From CAZAPG01 sp964486935 (GTDB lineage Bacteria; Chloroflexota; Anaerolineae; 4572-78; J111), in assembly GCA_964486935.1 (NCBI GenBank), contig CAZAPG010000007.1:124001-188000 (forward strand): DNA of 64,000 nt, given 5' to 3'. Below are positions 7,897 through 16,142 of this stretch, piece after piece; the first letter of the stretch is position 1; each line of letters starts with the position of its first letter. The translations under genes were made by a program, and so were the position numbers. Below the pieces are notes generated by a model, which did not search any database, was not told the DNA's origin, and worked only from the letters and a program-made list of their open reading frames with translations.

Positions 7897-10629
7897 TTAA
7901 GGGGACCAGATGAATGTGCCGGCCTCGCTGCGAGGGCTAAGGGGTAAATCCAAACTGTTGGGCGAAGGGGCAGTGCCATCTTTTCTAACCGTAACCCACC
8001 AATAAAACCGGTCGTTGCCGGCCTGGCCTACCCCAATACTTTCGCTTTCAATTTTGACCCGCGAGTCGCGGGTGCGCATGCTGCCGGTGTATTGGGGCTG
8101 CTCGGCAAACAGATGCATGATGGTCAAATCATAGTATTCGTCCGGGGCCAACTCGCCAATTGGTTCCCACTCCAAAAAAACTTCGGCAAACTTACCGCTA
8201 AAAATGGTATCATCTGCCGGGGCAATAAGTTGAGGTTTGCTGTATTTAATCCGCACCGGCGGCGGGCCGGGGGTAGGAGAGTCAGCCGGCGTTGCGGCAG
8301 GCGTGGCCTGGGCCGTGCCGCTGCTGCTAATGGCCGTGGGTTCAGGTTCTGTTGTTGATTGAGCCGGCGGGCGCTGGGTAAAGGAAAGTAACAATTCGGC
8401 CCGCAGGGTTTGGGCCTGGCTGGGGTCATCCACATTAAGCGCCAGCGCGGCCTCATAATCGCCCAGCGCGGCGGCAATGGCCGAGGGGTCAGTTTGGCGA
8501 AACTGGGCGCGCTCCAAATAGGCGTTATACAACATATTTTTGGCGTTTTTGTTGGCATAATTGGGGTCAGCGGCCACAATTGGGGTTAGCAGTGGAATCA
8601 GGGCATCGAAATTATGGGGGGGGGTGTTAAGGGCTTGCAGGTAGCCCCGCGCGCGCTCGGCCTGTTCTTTCAAGTCGGTTCTGCGGGGACACTCTACCAC
8701 GCCAGCTTCAAAATCAGATAGGGCAGTTTCTATAATTTCTTTTTCTTCATCGCCCGGCCCGATGTTGGCAATATTTTCCAGCCCCCGACCAACGTAGGCA
8801 TCGCAAAACAGCGAGGCTACTCTGGCGCGCTCATATTCTGGATTGGCGGCGCGCAATTGTTTGAGCGCATCAATTGCTTCGCTCCACAAGGCCAGTTCCA
8901 GCGAGTCTTGAGCGTCTTCCAAGGCCTGGGCCAGGGGATTTTCTACCGGCACTGCCGTGGCAACAAGAATGGTGGGCATGGGGGTGGGGGTAGCCATTAA
9001 TTCTCGTTTTAACACGGCAGCATCGGCGTAATCCGGGTCTTCGATAAGAATTTGATCAAGTCTGGCCAGCGCCTCTTGATGGTTGCCCTGTTGAATAGCC
9101 AGTTGGGCTTCTTCATAAAGTATTTTCAACCGATCTTTTGTATCGTCATCACCGGCGGCCTGGTTGCTGGGGCCAAAGGCAAAAAACAAAAAAACAATGG
9201 CAATCAAACCGGCCATCACCAAACCCCAGCGCCACATATCTTGAATTTTAACTTTGTGATAAGTTTGTTTTAGTTGTTGAATTAGGGTGGGGTTGCCATA
9301 TTCTTTGGCTTCGGCCAAGAGTTGCTGCACGTCTTTGTAATCAGGCGCAAGTTGTTCAACTTCAGCAAAGGCATCAATAGCGCCCTGCCAGCGTTGGGCC
9401 TCAAAGTGAGCCAGGCCCTCTTTGTAGCGAGTTGAAATAAATTGCTGGGTGTTTTCTGTTTTCAGGGCCTGATGCGCTCTGGTCAGTAACTGGTCGGTGT
9501 CTTTGTAATTGGGCGCAAGTTCAACCACCACGTTAAAGTGGTTAATGGCCTCTTCCCAGGCGCCATTATCCATTGCCCGGCAGCCCGATTTGTAGAGCGC
9601 GGTTAAGCGGGCTTCGCGTTCGGCGTGGGCCAGTTTTCTGGAAACATCCGCATTAGATGAGTCCAGCCTGGCTACCTGGCTAAACAGGTCAACTGCGCGC
9701 TCCCATTCGCGGCTTGCCATAGCTTCGCTGGCGCGTTTGTAAAGGCTTTCAATCAGCGCGGCCCTGTTTGATGAGTCCAGCGGCGTGGTATCCTGGGTAT
9801 CGGGGGGTAGCGGCCGGCCGGCCAGCACCTCGGCAATGGCTGCCCGCAGCGCCGTGGGGGTTTGAAAACGATTTTCCGGCCGTTTGGCCAGCATATGATC
9901 CAGTAAATCTTTTACGTTGCCGGGAAATTCCCCATCGATTAAATCAATGGGAGGGGGTTCGGTGGTGATATGCTGGCTGATGATTGACCATGGGCTTTTG
10001 GCATCAAATGGGATATTGCCGCTCAAAAGTTCATACAAAGCAATGCCCGAAGAGTAAATATCGGAGCGAATATCAACCTCTTCGCCCATGGCCTGCTCCG
10101 GCGAGGCGTAGTAGGGGCTGCCAATAAAACCCGATTGGGTAAGAGAGGGTAGCGTAGGCACGCGAGCAATGCCAAAATCCAGCACTTTCAATAGCCCGCT
10201 ATCGTTAAGCATTAAATTTTGAGGTTTGATATCGCGGTGAACTACGCCGTGAGAATGGGCATGTTCCAGGGCAGTGGCTAACTGGTCGATGATTTCAAGG
10301 GCAAACTTCCAATCGAGCCGACCTTTTTCCCGTAAAATCTCGTTGAGGTCTTTGCCCTCGATATATTCCATCACCAGGTAGTGCAGGTCGCGGTCGGCGC
10401 CGTAATCCAGAACTTTTACAATGTGGGGGTCGGTCAGAGTGCCGGCCAGCTTTGCCTCGCGGGTGAAGCGTTGAATAAAAGAGATATCCTCGCTAAATTG
10501 GGGGTAAAGTACCTTAACGGCAACCAGTTCATTCCCCTTGATGTCTTCGGCCAGATATACTTTGGCCATGCCGCCAGAGCCAATTTCACGGAGGATTCTA
10601 TAGCGGTTGCCGAGAACATTCCCTACCAA
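7897..10629 (-). CDS. Transmembrane Ser/Thr protein kinase with TPR repeats
   Basis: Hanks-type kinase, 910 residues. The kinase domain (about 9-270) has GSGGMAKVYLAE, Lys39, HRDIKPQN with Asp133, DFG Asp151 and SPYYASPEQA. Three TPR-like repeats (about 294-445) follow, each with an ALEEA/YK-type helix pair. A membrane helix lies at about 466-486, then further TPR-like repeats and a Pro/Thr-rich stretch. The C-terminal domain resembles an immunoglobulin-like fold (final 100 residues with alternating strands). The start is TTG 10629, supported by AGGAG seven bases upstream. TPRs on both sides of the membrane suggest protein-protein docking. No substrate is identifiable. Confidence 0.9.
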   Translation of the reverse strand: MVGNVLGNRYRILREIGSGGMAKVYLAEDIKGNELVAVKVLYPQFSEDISFIQRFTREAKLAGTLTDPHIVKVLDYGADRDLHYLVMEYIEGKDLNEILREKGRLDWKFALEIIDQLATALEHAHSHGVVHRDIKPQNLMLNDSGLLKVLDFGIARVPTLPSLTQSGFIGSPYYASPEQAMGEEVDIRSDIYSSGIALYELLSGNIPFDAKSPWSIISQHITTEPPPIDLIDGEFPGNVKDLLDHMLAKRPENRFQTPTALRAAIAEVLAGRPLPPDTQDTTPLDSSNRAALIESLYKRASEAMASREWERAVDLFSQVARLDSSNADVSRKLAHAEREARLTALYKSGCRAMDNGAWEEAINHFNVVVELAPNYKDTDQLLTRAHQALKTENTQQFISTRYKEGLAHFEAQRWQGAIDAFAEVEQLAPDYKDVQQLLAEAKEYGNPTLIQQLKQTYHKVKIQDMWRWGLVMAGLIAIVFLFFAFGPSNQAAGDDDTKDRLKILYEEAQLAIQQGNHQEALARLDQILIEDPDYADAAVLKRELMATPTPMPTILVATAVPVENPLAQALEDAQDSLELALWSEAIDALKQLRAANPEYERARVASLFCDAYVGRGLENIANIGPGDEEKEIIETALSDFEAGVVECPRRTDLKEQAERARGYLQALNTPPHNFDALIPLLTPIVAADPNYANKNAKNMLYNAYLERAQFRQTDPSAIAAALGDYEAALALNVDDPSQAQTLRAELLLSFTQRPPAQSTTEPEPTAISSSGTAQATPAATPADSPTPGPPPVRIKYSKPQLIAPADDTIFSGKFAEVFLEWEPIGELAPDEYYDLTIMHLFAEQPQYTGSMRTRDSRVKIESESIGVGQAGNDRFYWWVTVRKDGTAPSPNSLDLPLSPRSEAGTFIWSP

Positions 10630-10644
10630 GGTTTGCTCCTAAAT

Positions 10645-10671
10645 GTTATACTCGCCCCATATGTGGTACAA
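10645..10671 (-). promoter_or_regulatory. Possible promoter for TPR kinase
   Basis: On the minus strand: TTGTAC (10671-10666), a short 15-base spacer and TATAAC (10650-10645), just upstream of the AGGAG ribosome site. The short spacer makes this a weak call. The remaining 10672-10843 interval is AT-rich and shows nothing else recognisable. Confidence 0.35.
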
Positions 10672-10843
10672 GATGCGCGTTGACAGGTCGTTTAGTAGAT
10701 GGATGGTACAAAACCTTTATCAGCTGATTATACCTCAGTTGATATATAAAGCCAAGATATTTGGTAATCCCTCTATACCTCCACCCTCTATCATAACATT
10801 TTTCTTTGTAAAAAATGATTACAGCTTGATTACAATTGACACT

Positions 10844-11860
10844 TTAGCGCGCATTTTCTTCTGGCTGCCAGCGCAGTTCCGGCTGGGTCGATAGCCGGGC
10901 CAAACGCCACCGCCAGCCTACAGGATAGCCAAGCATTTTGGCGATGTCGCCGGTTATTCTGATAATGGGGACCCACAGGATAGCTTTTAGTTTTTCTCCC
11001 GGAGACAGATTTTTCCACAGCAGCGTTAAGCGCCGGTAGGGGGTATAGAACATGCCGGCAAAACCCAAAACAGCGCCAACCAGCCACCACCACGGCGAAA
11101 CTACCGTCCCCAAAATGATGAGCAGCGGCAGCGCCAGCAGATAGGTGAGGTAGCGCGCGGCATGTCGCTTGCGCCACAAGTCGGCCTTGCCATCGCCGCG
11201 CGCGTAACGGTAATATTGCTTAAAAAATGCGCTCAAACTGCTGCGCGGCCTGAAATAAACCAGCGCTTGCGGCGCAAAGGCAAACGGCCCGGCCTGGCTG
11301 CGCAGCCGGATGTCAAAAATTAAATCCTCGCAAAAATCCAGCCACTCCGGGTAGCCGCCGGCTGCCGCCCAACCCGCTTTGAGAAAGGCCACCGACCGGC
11401 TGCTGGGCAAAAAAGTGCCGGGGTTAATATCCGACACGCGAGGCAGCACCGTTGCGCCCAGCGCCACTTCAAACGGGGTGTGCGGGTCGGGCGTAAAAAA
11501 GCCGGAAACCACCTGCGGCGGCGGGTCTGCCTGAAAGGGCTTAATGAGTTCCGCCAGCCACTGCTCATCCAGCCGCACGCCGGCATCGGTGCTGGCAATT
11601 ATGGGGCCGGCCGCGGCCGCAATGGCCAGATTGCGCCCCCGGCTAATGTTGGCCCCCGGCGCAACAATAACCCGCATAGGCAGCCCGCGCGCGTTGGCAA
11701 AACGCTGCAACGTGTCAACGGTGTTATCGGTTGAGCCGCCATCAACAAAAATAATCTCGTCGGGCGGGCGGGTCTGCCGCGCCAGCGAGTCGAGCAAATT
11801 TTTTATCGACTCGCCCTCGTTGAGAACCGTGCAAATCAAGGAAATTTTTTTGGCTTTCAT
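10844..11860 (-). CDS. GT2-family glycosyltransferase, membrane-associated
   Basis: A GT-A fold glycosyltransferase of 338 residues. N-terminal ISLICTVLNEGESI and VDGGSTDNT (about 39-47) bind the nucleotide sugar, and a TDAG/DE cluster near 91-98 stands at the DxD metal position. One or two C-terminal hydrophobic segments (about 245-275) and a basic tail suggest membrane attachment. It likely transfers a sugar to a lipid or surface glycan. The gene is alone on its strand and divergent from the SH3-protein gene. Donor and acceptor cannot be read from sequence. Confidence 0.85.
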   Translation of the reverse strand: MKAKKISLICTVLNEGESIKNLLDSLARQTRPPDEIIFVDGGSTDNTVDTLQRFANARGLPMRVIVAPGANISRGRNLAIAAAAGPIIASTDAGVRLDEQWLAELIKPFQADPPPQVVSGFFTPDPHTPFEVALGATVLPRVSDINPGTFLPSSRSVAFLKAGWAAAGGYPEWLDFCEDLIFDIRLRSQAGPFAFAPQALVYFRPRSSLSAFFKQYYRYARGDGKADLWRKRHAARYLTYLLALPLLIILGTVVSPWWWLVGAVLGFAGMFYTPYRRLTLLWKNLSPGEKLKAILWVPIIRITGDIAKMLGYPVGWRWRLARLSTQPELRWQPEENAR

Positions 11861-11910
11861 TAAAAATCTTTACTTGACGTAATGTTAGTTTGTACCTATA
11901 CGAATTTACG

Positions 11911-11919
11911 TGGTATAAT
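11911..11919 (+). promoter_or_regulatory. Extended -10 promoter for SH3 protein gene
   Basis: TGG followed by perfect TATAAT (11914-11919) forms an extended -10. A second option is TTGACG (11874-11879) with a 17-base spacer to TATACG (11897-11902). Both point to the gene starting at 11970. Confidence 0.55.
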
Positions 11920-11969
11920 AAAAACGGCTTTCAAAGACATATTATGTAAGGTTAGGAGAGGGTGAGTCC

Positions 11970-12929
11970 ATGAAAGCCCGCTACTGGAGTTTAGCAATTG
12001 TTTTAATTCTGGTCAATTATATTATTTTTGCCACGCTCTTTACGCGTCTGGTAGAAACCGACTTTACCGGAAGCTACGCCACTCGCGCCCCGGAGCCAAC
12101 CTTTACCCCTGCCCCGGCCCAGCCGTTTGTCATTGTGCCCACTCCCGAACCCGTAACCCCGGAGCCAACCGCCACGGCCACCCGCGTGCTCGATGGTCAC
12201 AACGCCGCCAACCCCATCCAGCCCGACCCGCCCCAGCCAGAGGCGCAACAGTCAACCCAGCCGCAATTGGTTGCGCCGGGCGCGGTGAACATTCGCTCCG
12301 GGCCGGGCCTTACTTACGAGGTGATTGGCACGCTCAACGCCAATACGGCCATGCCCATTGTAGGCCGCAACGCCGATGGCTCGTGGTGGCAAATTAGAAT
12401 TACCGACGACCGGCTGGGCTGGGTGGCTAATTCTGTGGTGAATGCCAGCAACACCCAAAATATCCCTGTGGCCGAAGCGCCGCCGCCGCCCCAAGCCTCC
12501 AGTTCCATCGAGCCGCAGCCCGCCGCCGATAACAGCCCGCCGCCGCCACCGCCGCCCAAATACCAGTTTGAACCCACCGGCTGGTGGGGCGATACCAACT
12601 ACGGCCTGACCCGCTTTTTGGGCGACATCAAAGATGCGGCCGGCAACCCGGTTAACGGCGTCTCGGTACGGGCCAGTTGCGGAAATTATACGGTTATCTC
12701 TAATCCCTCCGGCCCGGTTGGCCGAGGCCCCTACAACGTTAGCCACACCTGGCCGCCCGGCTTTTATGATGTTACGGTTGACACCAAACCCATCCCCTGC
12801 CTGTGGATACTGACCGTGGTTGAGTCCGATGACGGCGTCACCGTCAAAGCAGAACTTTCCGAGCCGGTGCCGGTGGAAACCACCTGGGAATCTTCCATTA
12901 TTGTGGCCAACTGGCGCAAGAACTGGTAA
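11970..12929 (+). CDS. Membrane-anchored bacterial SH3-domain protein
   Basis: A 319-residue protein with an N-terminal membrane anchor or uncleaved signal (about 7-26), a Pro/Thr-rich linker, and one bacterial SH3 domain (about 104-157: VNIRSGPGLTYEVIG and GRNADGSWWQI motifs). A second Pro-rich linker follows, then a C-terminal beta-rich domain (about 218-319) resembling carboxypeptidase-regulatory or Ig-like modules (FLGDIKDAAGNPVNGVSVRA). SH3_3 domains bind peptidoglycan or proteins outside the cell, so a surface role is likely. The ribosome site AGGAGAGG precedes the ATG. The gene ends 8 bases from the convergent GT39 gene, with no terminator hairpin between them. Confidence 0.82.
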   Translation: MKARYWSLAIVLILVNYIIFATLFTRLVETDFTGSYATRAPEPTFTPAPAQPFVIVPTPEPVTPEPTATATRVLDGHNAANPIQPDPPQPEAQQSTQPQLVAPGAVNIRSGPGLTYEVIGTLNANTAMPIVGRNADGSWWQIRITDDRLGWVANSVVNASNTQNIPVAEAPPPPQASSSIEPQPAADNSPPPPPPPKYQFEPTGWWGDTNYGLTRFLGDIKDAAGNPVNGVSVRASCGNYTVISNPSGPVGRGPYNVSHTWPPGFYDVTVDTKPIPCLWILTVVESDDGVTVKAELSEPVPVETTWESSIIVANWRKNW

Positions 12930-12937
12930 GGGCAACT

Positions 12938-15352
12938 TTACTCTATCTGAAATGGCCGGGTCAAAGCCCTGGCCGGCTCTAAGGAGTTGGGGCTATAAAC
13001 CGTCAACTCCAGCCGATACAGCCCCGGCTCCAATCCGCTCAAAAAGAAACTGTACTGCGCCCGCACAATCTCGCCGGGCTGCCAGCGGTCACGTGGATAA
13101 TGAACGCCCGCCAGGGGAACAATTTGCGTTGCCGGCGTGTCAGCCCCGTTTATTTTTTTGACCCCAATGTTCAGCCCCACCTTGTTAAACTGCCGCGCCG
13201 ACCCATTCGGCGTCCAATAAGCCACCAACTGCGCCGGGTCACCGGGGTGCAGCGGCGTGTCCGGGCTGGAGCGATGGCCCACCTTGTAAAAATCATACCC
13301 CAACAGCGACACCCCCAGCAGCGACTCGTGCAGCGGAGTTTGAATATCAAACGCCCCCGGCGGCAGCGGAACCGCCGGGCGGATAATTTCAACCTGCGCC
13401 AGTTCAATGAAATCAACCCCGCTTTCGGCCAATAGCAACCGTTGGCCGGTTTGACTATTATACAACCCCATAATTAACCGGTGCGGGCCGGGCGGCGTGC
13501 CCGGCTCGATAAAGACGCCGTGAGCATCGCGGATGGGCTGGCCGGGCAGCCACTCAGCCGTCGGGGTGAGAGGGCGGGCATCGCGCTGGCCGACCAGATG
13601 GTTGTTGGCATCCAGCACCTGCAAAAAAACGGTGTAATCCCCGGCCAGCGGAGCGCCGGTTTGCCACTGCAAAGCCACCTGCAAAATGTCGCCCGGCGCA
13701 ATCTGCAAAGCTGGCACGGCGTAGCCGGTCAACCGAATATCCGGGTTAAATTGAACGTCAACCGGGTTCAGTTTCAAATTGGCGCTGGCCTGCGGGCTGG
13801 CGTAACTGACCAGCCGCACGTTACCGTACCATTTATCGGTGGCTTTGAACAGGTGAGTATCGAGCCAGCCTTCAATCAGGCCCTGCGGGTCGGCCTGCTG
13901 CGCGGCCCAGTACACCGCGTATACTTTGGGCGACACATCGGCAATGGCTTGCAATTCTGCCAGCGTAGCGGCCTTATCGAGCGGGCGCTGCCGGGGCAGA
14001 GGGTAAAGCGGCGCAGCCAGAACCGGCGACCGCCGGTAGTAATAATTGAACACATCCTGCTGCCCCTCGGCGTTGAGAATGATGGCATCCTCCGGCCCGC
14101 CCACCGCCTTGATGAATTGGACAATGCCCCGGTAATCATCGCGGGCAAAGGCGGGGTTGGTATAGTAGTGGTACAGCGACAGCGCCGAAGCAACGCTCAA
14201 GGCCAGCAAGCTGGCTCCGCTCAGGGTATAGCCCACCCATTTCCACTTTACCGCAGCGGTCAACTGGCTCAACCCGGCTGCTGTTAAAATCGCCAGCGGC
14301 GGCGCGGCCACCAGCAGAAACTTGAGAAATGCCGGGCTGAAGATGAGGAGGGTCAGGGCGACGGGCAGCAGGAGCCAGAGGAGGAGGGTTGCGTAGTACG
14401 TGGGGCGTGGCGCGTAGCGCGTAGCATTTGTCCTCTGCCACCTGCCACCTGCCACCTGCCACAAAGTGATGACCAGCACAAACCCCACAATTACCACTGC
14501 CAACCCCTGGCTATCGCCGGGCCAGGAGAGGCCAAAAAACAGCGTGGTGGATACAGCCCCCAGTTGTTCGCCCAAGGAGGTAACCTGCCGCTCCGAGGGC
14601 CAGGTGGTAATTTGTCGCCAGGCAATGGGCAGCCAGGGCAGGTAGAGCAGCAGAGGGATGAGTTGGAGCGCGAGCCAGTTGATTAGTTTTGAGTTTTGGG
14701 TTTTGGATTTTGGGAGATGAGTCAACCAGATAACAGCGGGCAGGTTGACCACCAGCAGCATAATCGGGTAGGCGTAGTGAGTGTACAATCCGGCGGCGAC
14801 AACAAGAATATAAGAAAGCCTCAATACCCAACTACGCGCTACATACCACGCACTACGTTCTACGGATTGCGTGGTGCGTAACGGGTGGCGAACGTAATCT
14901 TCAAATATAAAAAGCGCTGCCAGCGCCGTTACGCTGCCCAGCAGCGCCAGCAGCATGTACATGCGGGCTTCCTGCGAGTAGTAAACTTGCAGCGGCGACA
15001 GCGCGGCAATGAAGGCGGCAATCAACCCCACCCGGTTGCCAAATAAGCTCCGGCCCAGCAGCCAGACCACATAGACCAGCGCCACCCCCAGCGCCGCCGA
15101 GAGGGAGCGCAGCCCGGCTTCACTGTTGCCCCAAATAACCACCCAAATTTTGAGCAGCCAGTAATAGAGCGGCGGGTGGATATCAAAAGCCGCGCGTTGG
15201 GCAATTTCGGTAAAGCCGCGCCGGGCCAGCGCCGCGCTGTTTCCTTCATCGGACCAGAGGGATTGGGCAGACAGGTGGTAAAAGCGGAGAAACGCTGCCA
15301 GAAGTAAAATGGCGACGATGGGCGGCAAAGAACGAGGCAACTTGCTTTTCAT
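12938..15352 (-). CDS. GT39-family (PMT/ArnT-like) integral membrane glycosyltransferase
   Basis: An 804-residue GT-C glycosyltransferase. The first membrane helix (about 11-27) is followed by the hallmark acidic pair in WSDEGNSA (Asp35/Glu36) and DIHPPLYYWLLK in the first periplasmic loop; about ten further helices follow. The C-terminal third (about 510-804) is a soluble beta-rich region. Such enzymes use polyprenyl-phosphate sugars. Loops at about residues 157-174, 214-224 and 297-322 are encoded by short tandem or inverted word repeats, which look like in-frame insertions. It starts at ATG 15352, and its 5' end directly follows the toxin reading frame if that frame's shift is corrected. 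Confidence 0.88.
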   Translation of the reverse strand: MKSKLPRSLPPIVAILLLAAFLRFYHLSAQSLWSDEGNSAALARRGFTEIAQRAAFDIHPPLYYWLLKIWVVIWGNSEAGLRSLSAALGVALVYVVWLLGRSLFGNRVGLIAAFIAALSPLQVYYSQEARMYMLLALLGSVTALAALFIFEDYVRHPLRTTQSVERSAWYVARSWVLRLSYILVVAAGLYTHYAYPIMLLVVNLPAVIWLTHLPKSKTQNSKLINWLALQLIPLLLYLPWLPIAWRQITTWPSERQVTSLGEQLGAVSTTLFFGLSWPGDSQGLAVVIVGFVLVITLWQVAGGRWQRTNATRYAPRPTYYATLLLWLLLPVALTLLIFSPAFLKFLLVAAPPLAILTAAGLSQLTAAVKWKWVGYTLSGASLLALSVASALSLYHYYTNPAFARDDYRGIVQFIKAVGGPEDAIILNAEGQQDVFNYYYRRSPVLAAPLYPLPRQRPLDKAATLAELQAIADVSPKVYAVYWAAQQADPQGLIEGWLDTHLFKATDKWYGNVRLVSYASPQASANLKLNPVDVQFNPDIRLTGYAVPALQIAPGDILQVALQWQTGAPLAGDYTVFLQVLDANNHLVGQRDARPLTPTAEWLPGQPIRDAHGVFIEPGTPPGPHRLIMGLYNSQTGQRLLLAESGVDFIELAQVEIIRPAVPLPPGAFDIQTPLHESLLGVSLLGYDFYKVGHRSSPDTPLHPGDPAQLVAYWTPNGSARQFNKVGLNIGVKKINGADTPATQIVPLAGVHYPRDRWQPGEIVRAQYSFFLSGLEPGLYRLELTVYSPNSLEPARALTRPFQIE
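14389..14462. repeat. Word-repeat insertion inside GT39 gene (1)
   Basis: Degenerate TACGTGGGGCGTGGCGCGTAG words run into a tandem CTGCCAC array (about 3.5 copies of 7-8 bases). On the coding strand this gives the loop residues VAGGRWQRTNATRYA. The TGCGTAG-type words also occur in hairpins at 43940, 51108 and 63491. Confidence 0.6.
14681..14714. repeat. Word-repeat insertion inside GT39 gene (2)
   Basis: GAGTTTTGGGTTTTGGATTT-type tandem words of about 7 bases, encoding KSKTQNSKLIN in a loop between two membrane helices. Confidence 0.5.
14831..14884. repeat. Word-repeat insertion inside GT39 gene (3)
   Basis: TACGCGCTACATACCACGCA and GCGTGGTGCGTAACG form an imperfect inverted repeat made of TGCGTAG words. 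It encodes RTTQSVERSAWYVARS, a hydrophilic loop before a membrane helix, and keeps the frame open. Confidence 0.6.
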
Positions 15353-15438
15353 CAGAAGGGCAGGCTATGGTTGAAGAGAGGGCAAATTTTGCTGAATCCA
15401 GCCGATAAATGCAAAACAATCCATTTCATCGGTAAGTT

Positions 15439-15774
15439 CTATCGTTCTCTTGTCAGCCGAATGACGATGGGGGTTAATTCCAAACGATGACCCGCGTAGT
15501 CTGCGCCATATTTCAAACGCAACGCTCTGGGGTCAGGAGCGTTATCAAAACCAGTAATTATTTTGGATTTATGTAACACATAATAAGCATATTTTCTGGA
15601 ACCATCAACCCGCCACACTTCTCGCAGATGGACCCGGTAAGTTCCATAATAGCCTTTTATCTCTAAAATTGCGCGTTGGGGTCTTTCATCACGGCGGGTA
15701 GTGACAGCTTGAGCAAAAGCTGATTGAAATTGAGCAATTACCTGGTCAATAGTTTTTGTAAATGGCGTCGCCAC
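15439..15774 (-). CDS. TumE-like (DUF6516-type) toxin, apparently frameshifted at 3' end
   Basis: A 111-residue protein resembling the TumE/DUF6516 toxin family: a central beta-rich YYGTYRVHLREVWRVDGSRKY, then KIITGFDNAPDPRAL, which fits the family's WDNAPHH-type region. The visible frame ends abruptly after LELTPIVIRLTRER. Removing one base from the C5 run (G5 at 15469-15473 on the plus strand) restores LELTPHRHSADKRTIELTDE and continues to a TAG at 15365-15367. That supplies the His-x-His tail expected for this family. The ATG at 15774 lies inside the upstream gene, the usual antitoxin-toxin order. Either a mutation inactivated the toxin or the run holds a sequencing error. Confidence 0.65.
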   Translation of the reverse strand: MATPFTKTIDQVIAQFQSAFAQAVTTRRDERPQRAILEIKGYYGTYRVHLREVWRVDGSRKYAYYVLHKSKIITGFDNAPDPRALRLKYGADYAGHRLELTPIVIRLTRER

Positions 15775-16064
15775 TCTCGCAATTCCTCAACATCAAATTC
15801 CCAGGAAACCAGATCACCTTCCCATTGTTGAGTCTCTGGCTCCGCCTCTAATTGCTCCACATAATCATCGTCGGTGGCGGTACGGTGGGCAAACAAATCG
15901 TAACTACAACCATATTTTTCTTCCCATTGCTGCACCCGCTGTTCTATCTTAATAAGGCGGCTGTGGACTTTGTCAAGCGCATAGCGATGTAACGCCTCAT
16001 CAACACTTTCCTGGAGCGGATCCAGTATCTCGGCATACTCTTCTTTAACCAAAACCTGTAACAT
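15738..16064 (-). CDS. Probable antitoxin partner of TumE-like toxin
   Basis: A 108-residue acidic protein whose 3' end overlaps the toxin start by 37 bases. The ATG at 16064 is chosen because GGAGGGA lies directly upstream, whereas the longer frame starting at 16130 has no such site. The sequence is predicted mostly helical, rich in Glu and Gln (EEYAEILDPLQESVDEALHR, then a coiled-coil-like HSRLIKIEQRVQQWEEKYG). No DNA-binding helix-turn-helix is evident. Function is inferred from gene order, overlap and the neighbour's family. On its own it would be called hypothetical. Confidence 0.6.
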   Translation of the reverse strand: MLQVLVKEEYAEILDPLQESVDEALHRYALDKVHSRLIKIEQRVQQWEEKYGCSYDLFAHRTATDDDYVEQLEAEPETQQWEGDLVSWEFDVEELREWRRHLQKLLTR

Positions 16065-16142
16065 ATTATCCCTCCTGCGCGCTGTGCAGGAATTATATCC
16101 GCTTACTTGCCCCAAGTCAACGTTAATCAAATTTGATATGTG

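Noticed and set aside
14436..14462. Possible CRISPR repeat (CTGCCAC tandem)
   Set aside because: The units are contiguous 7-8-base words with no spacers, and they lie inside an open gene.
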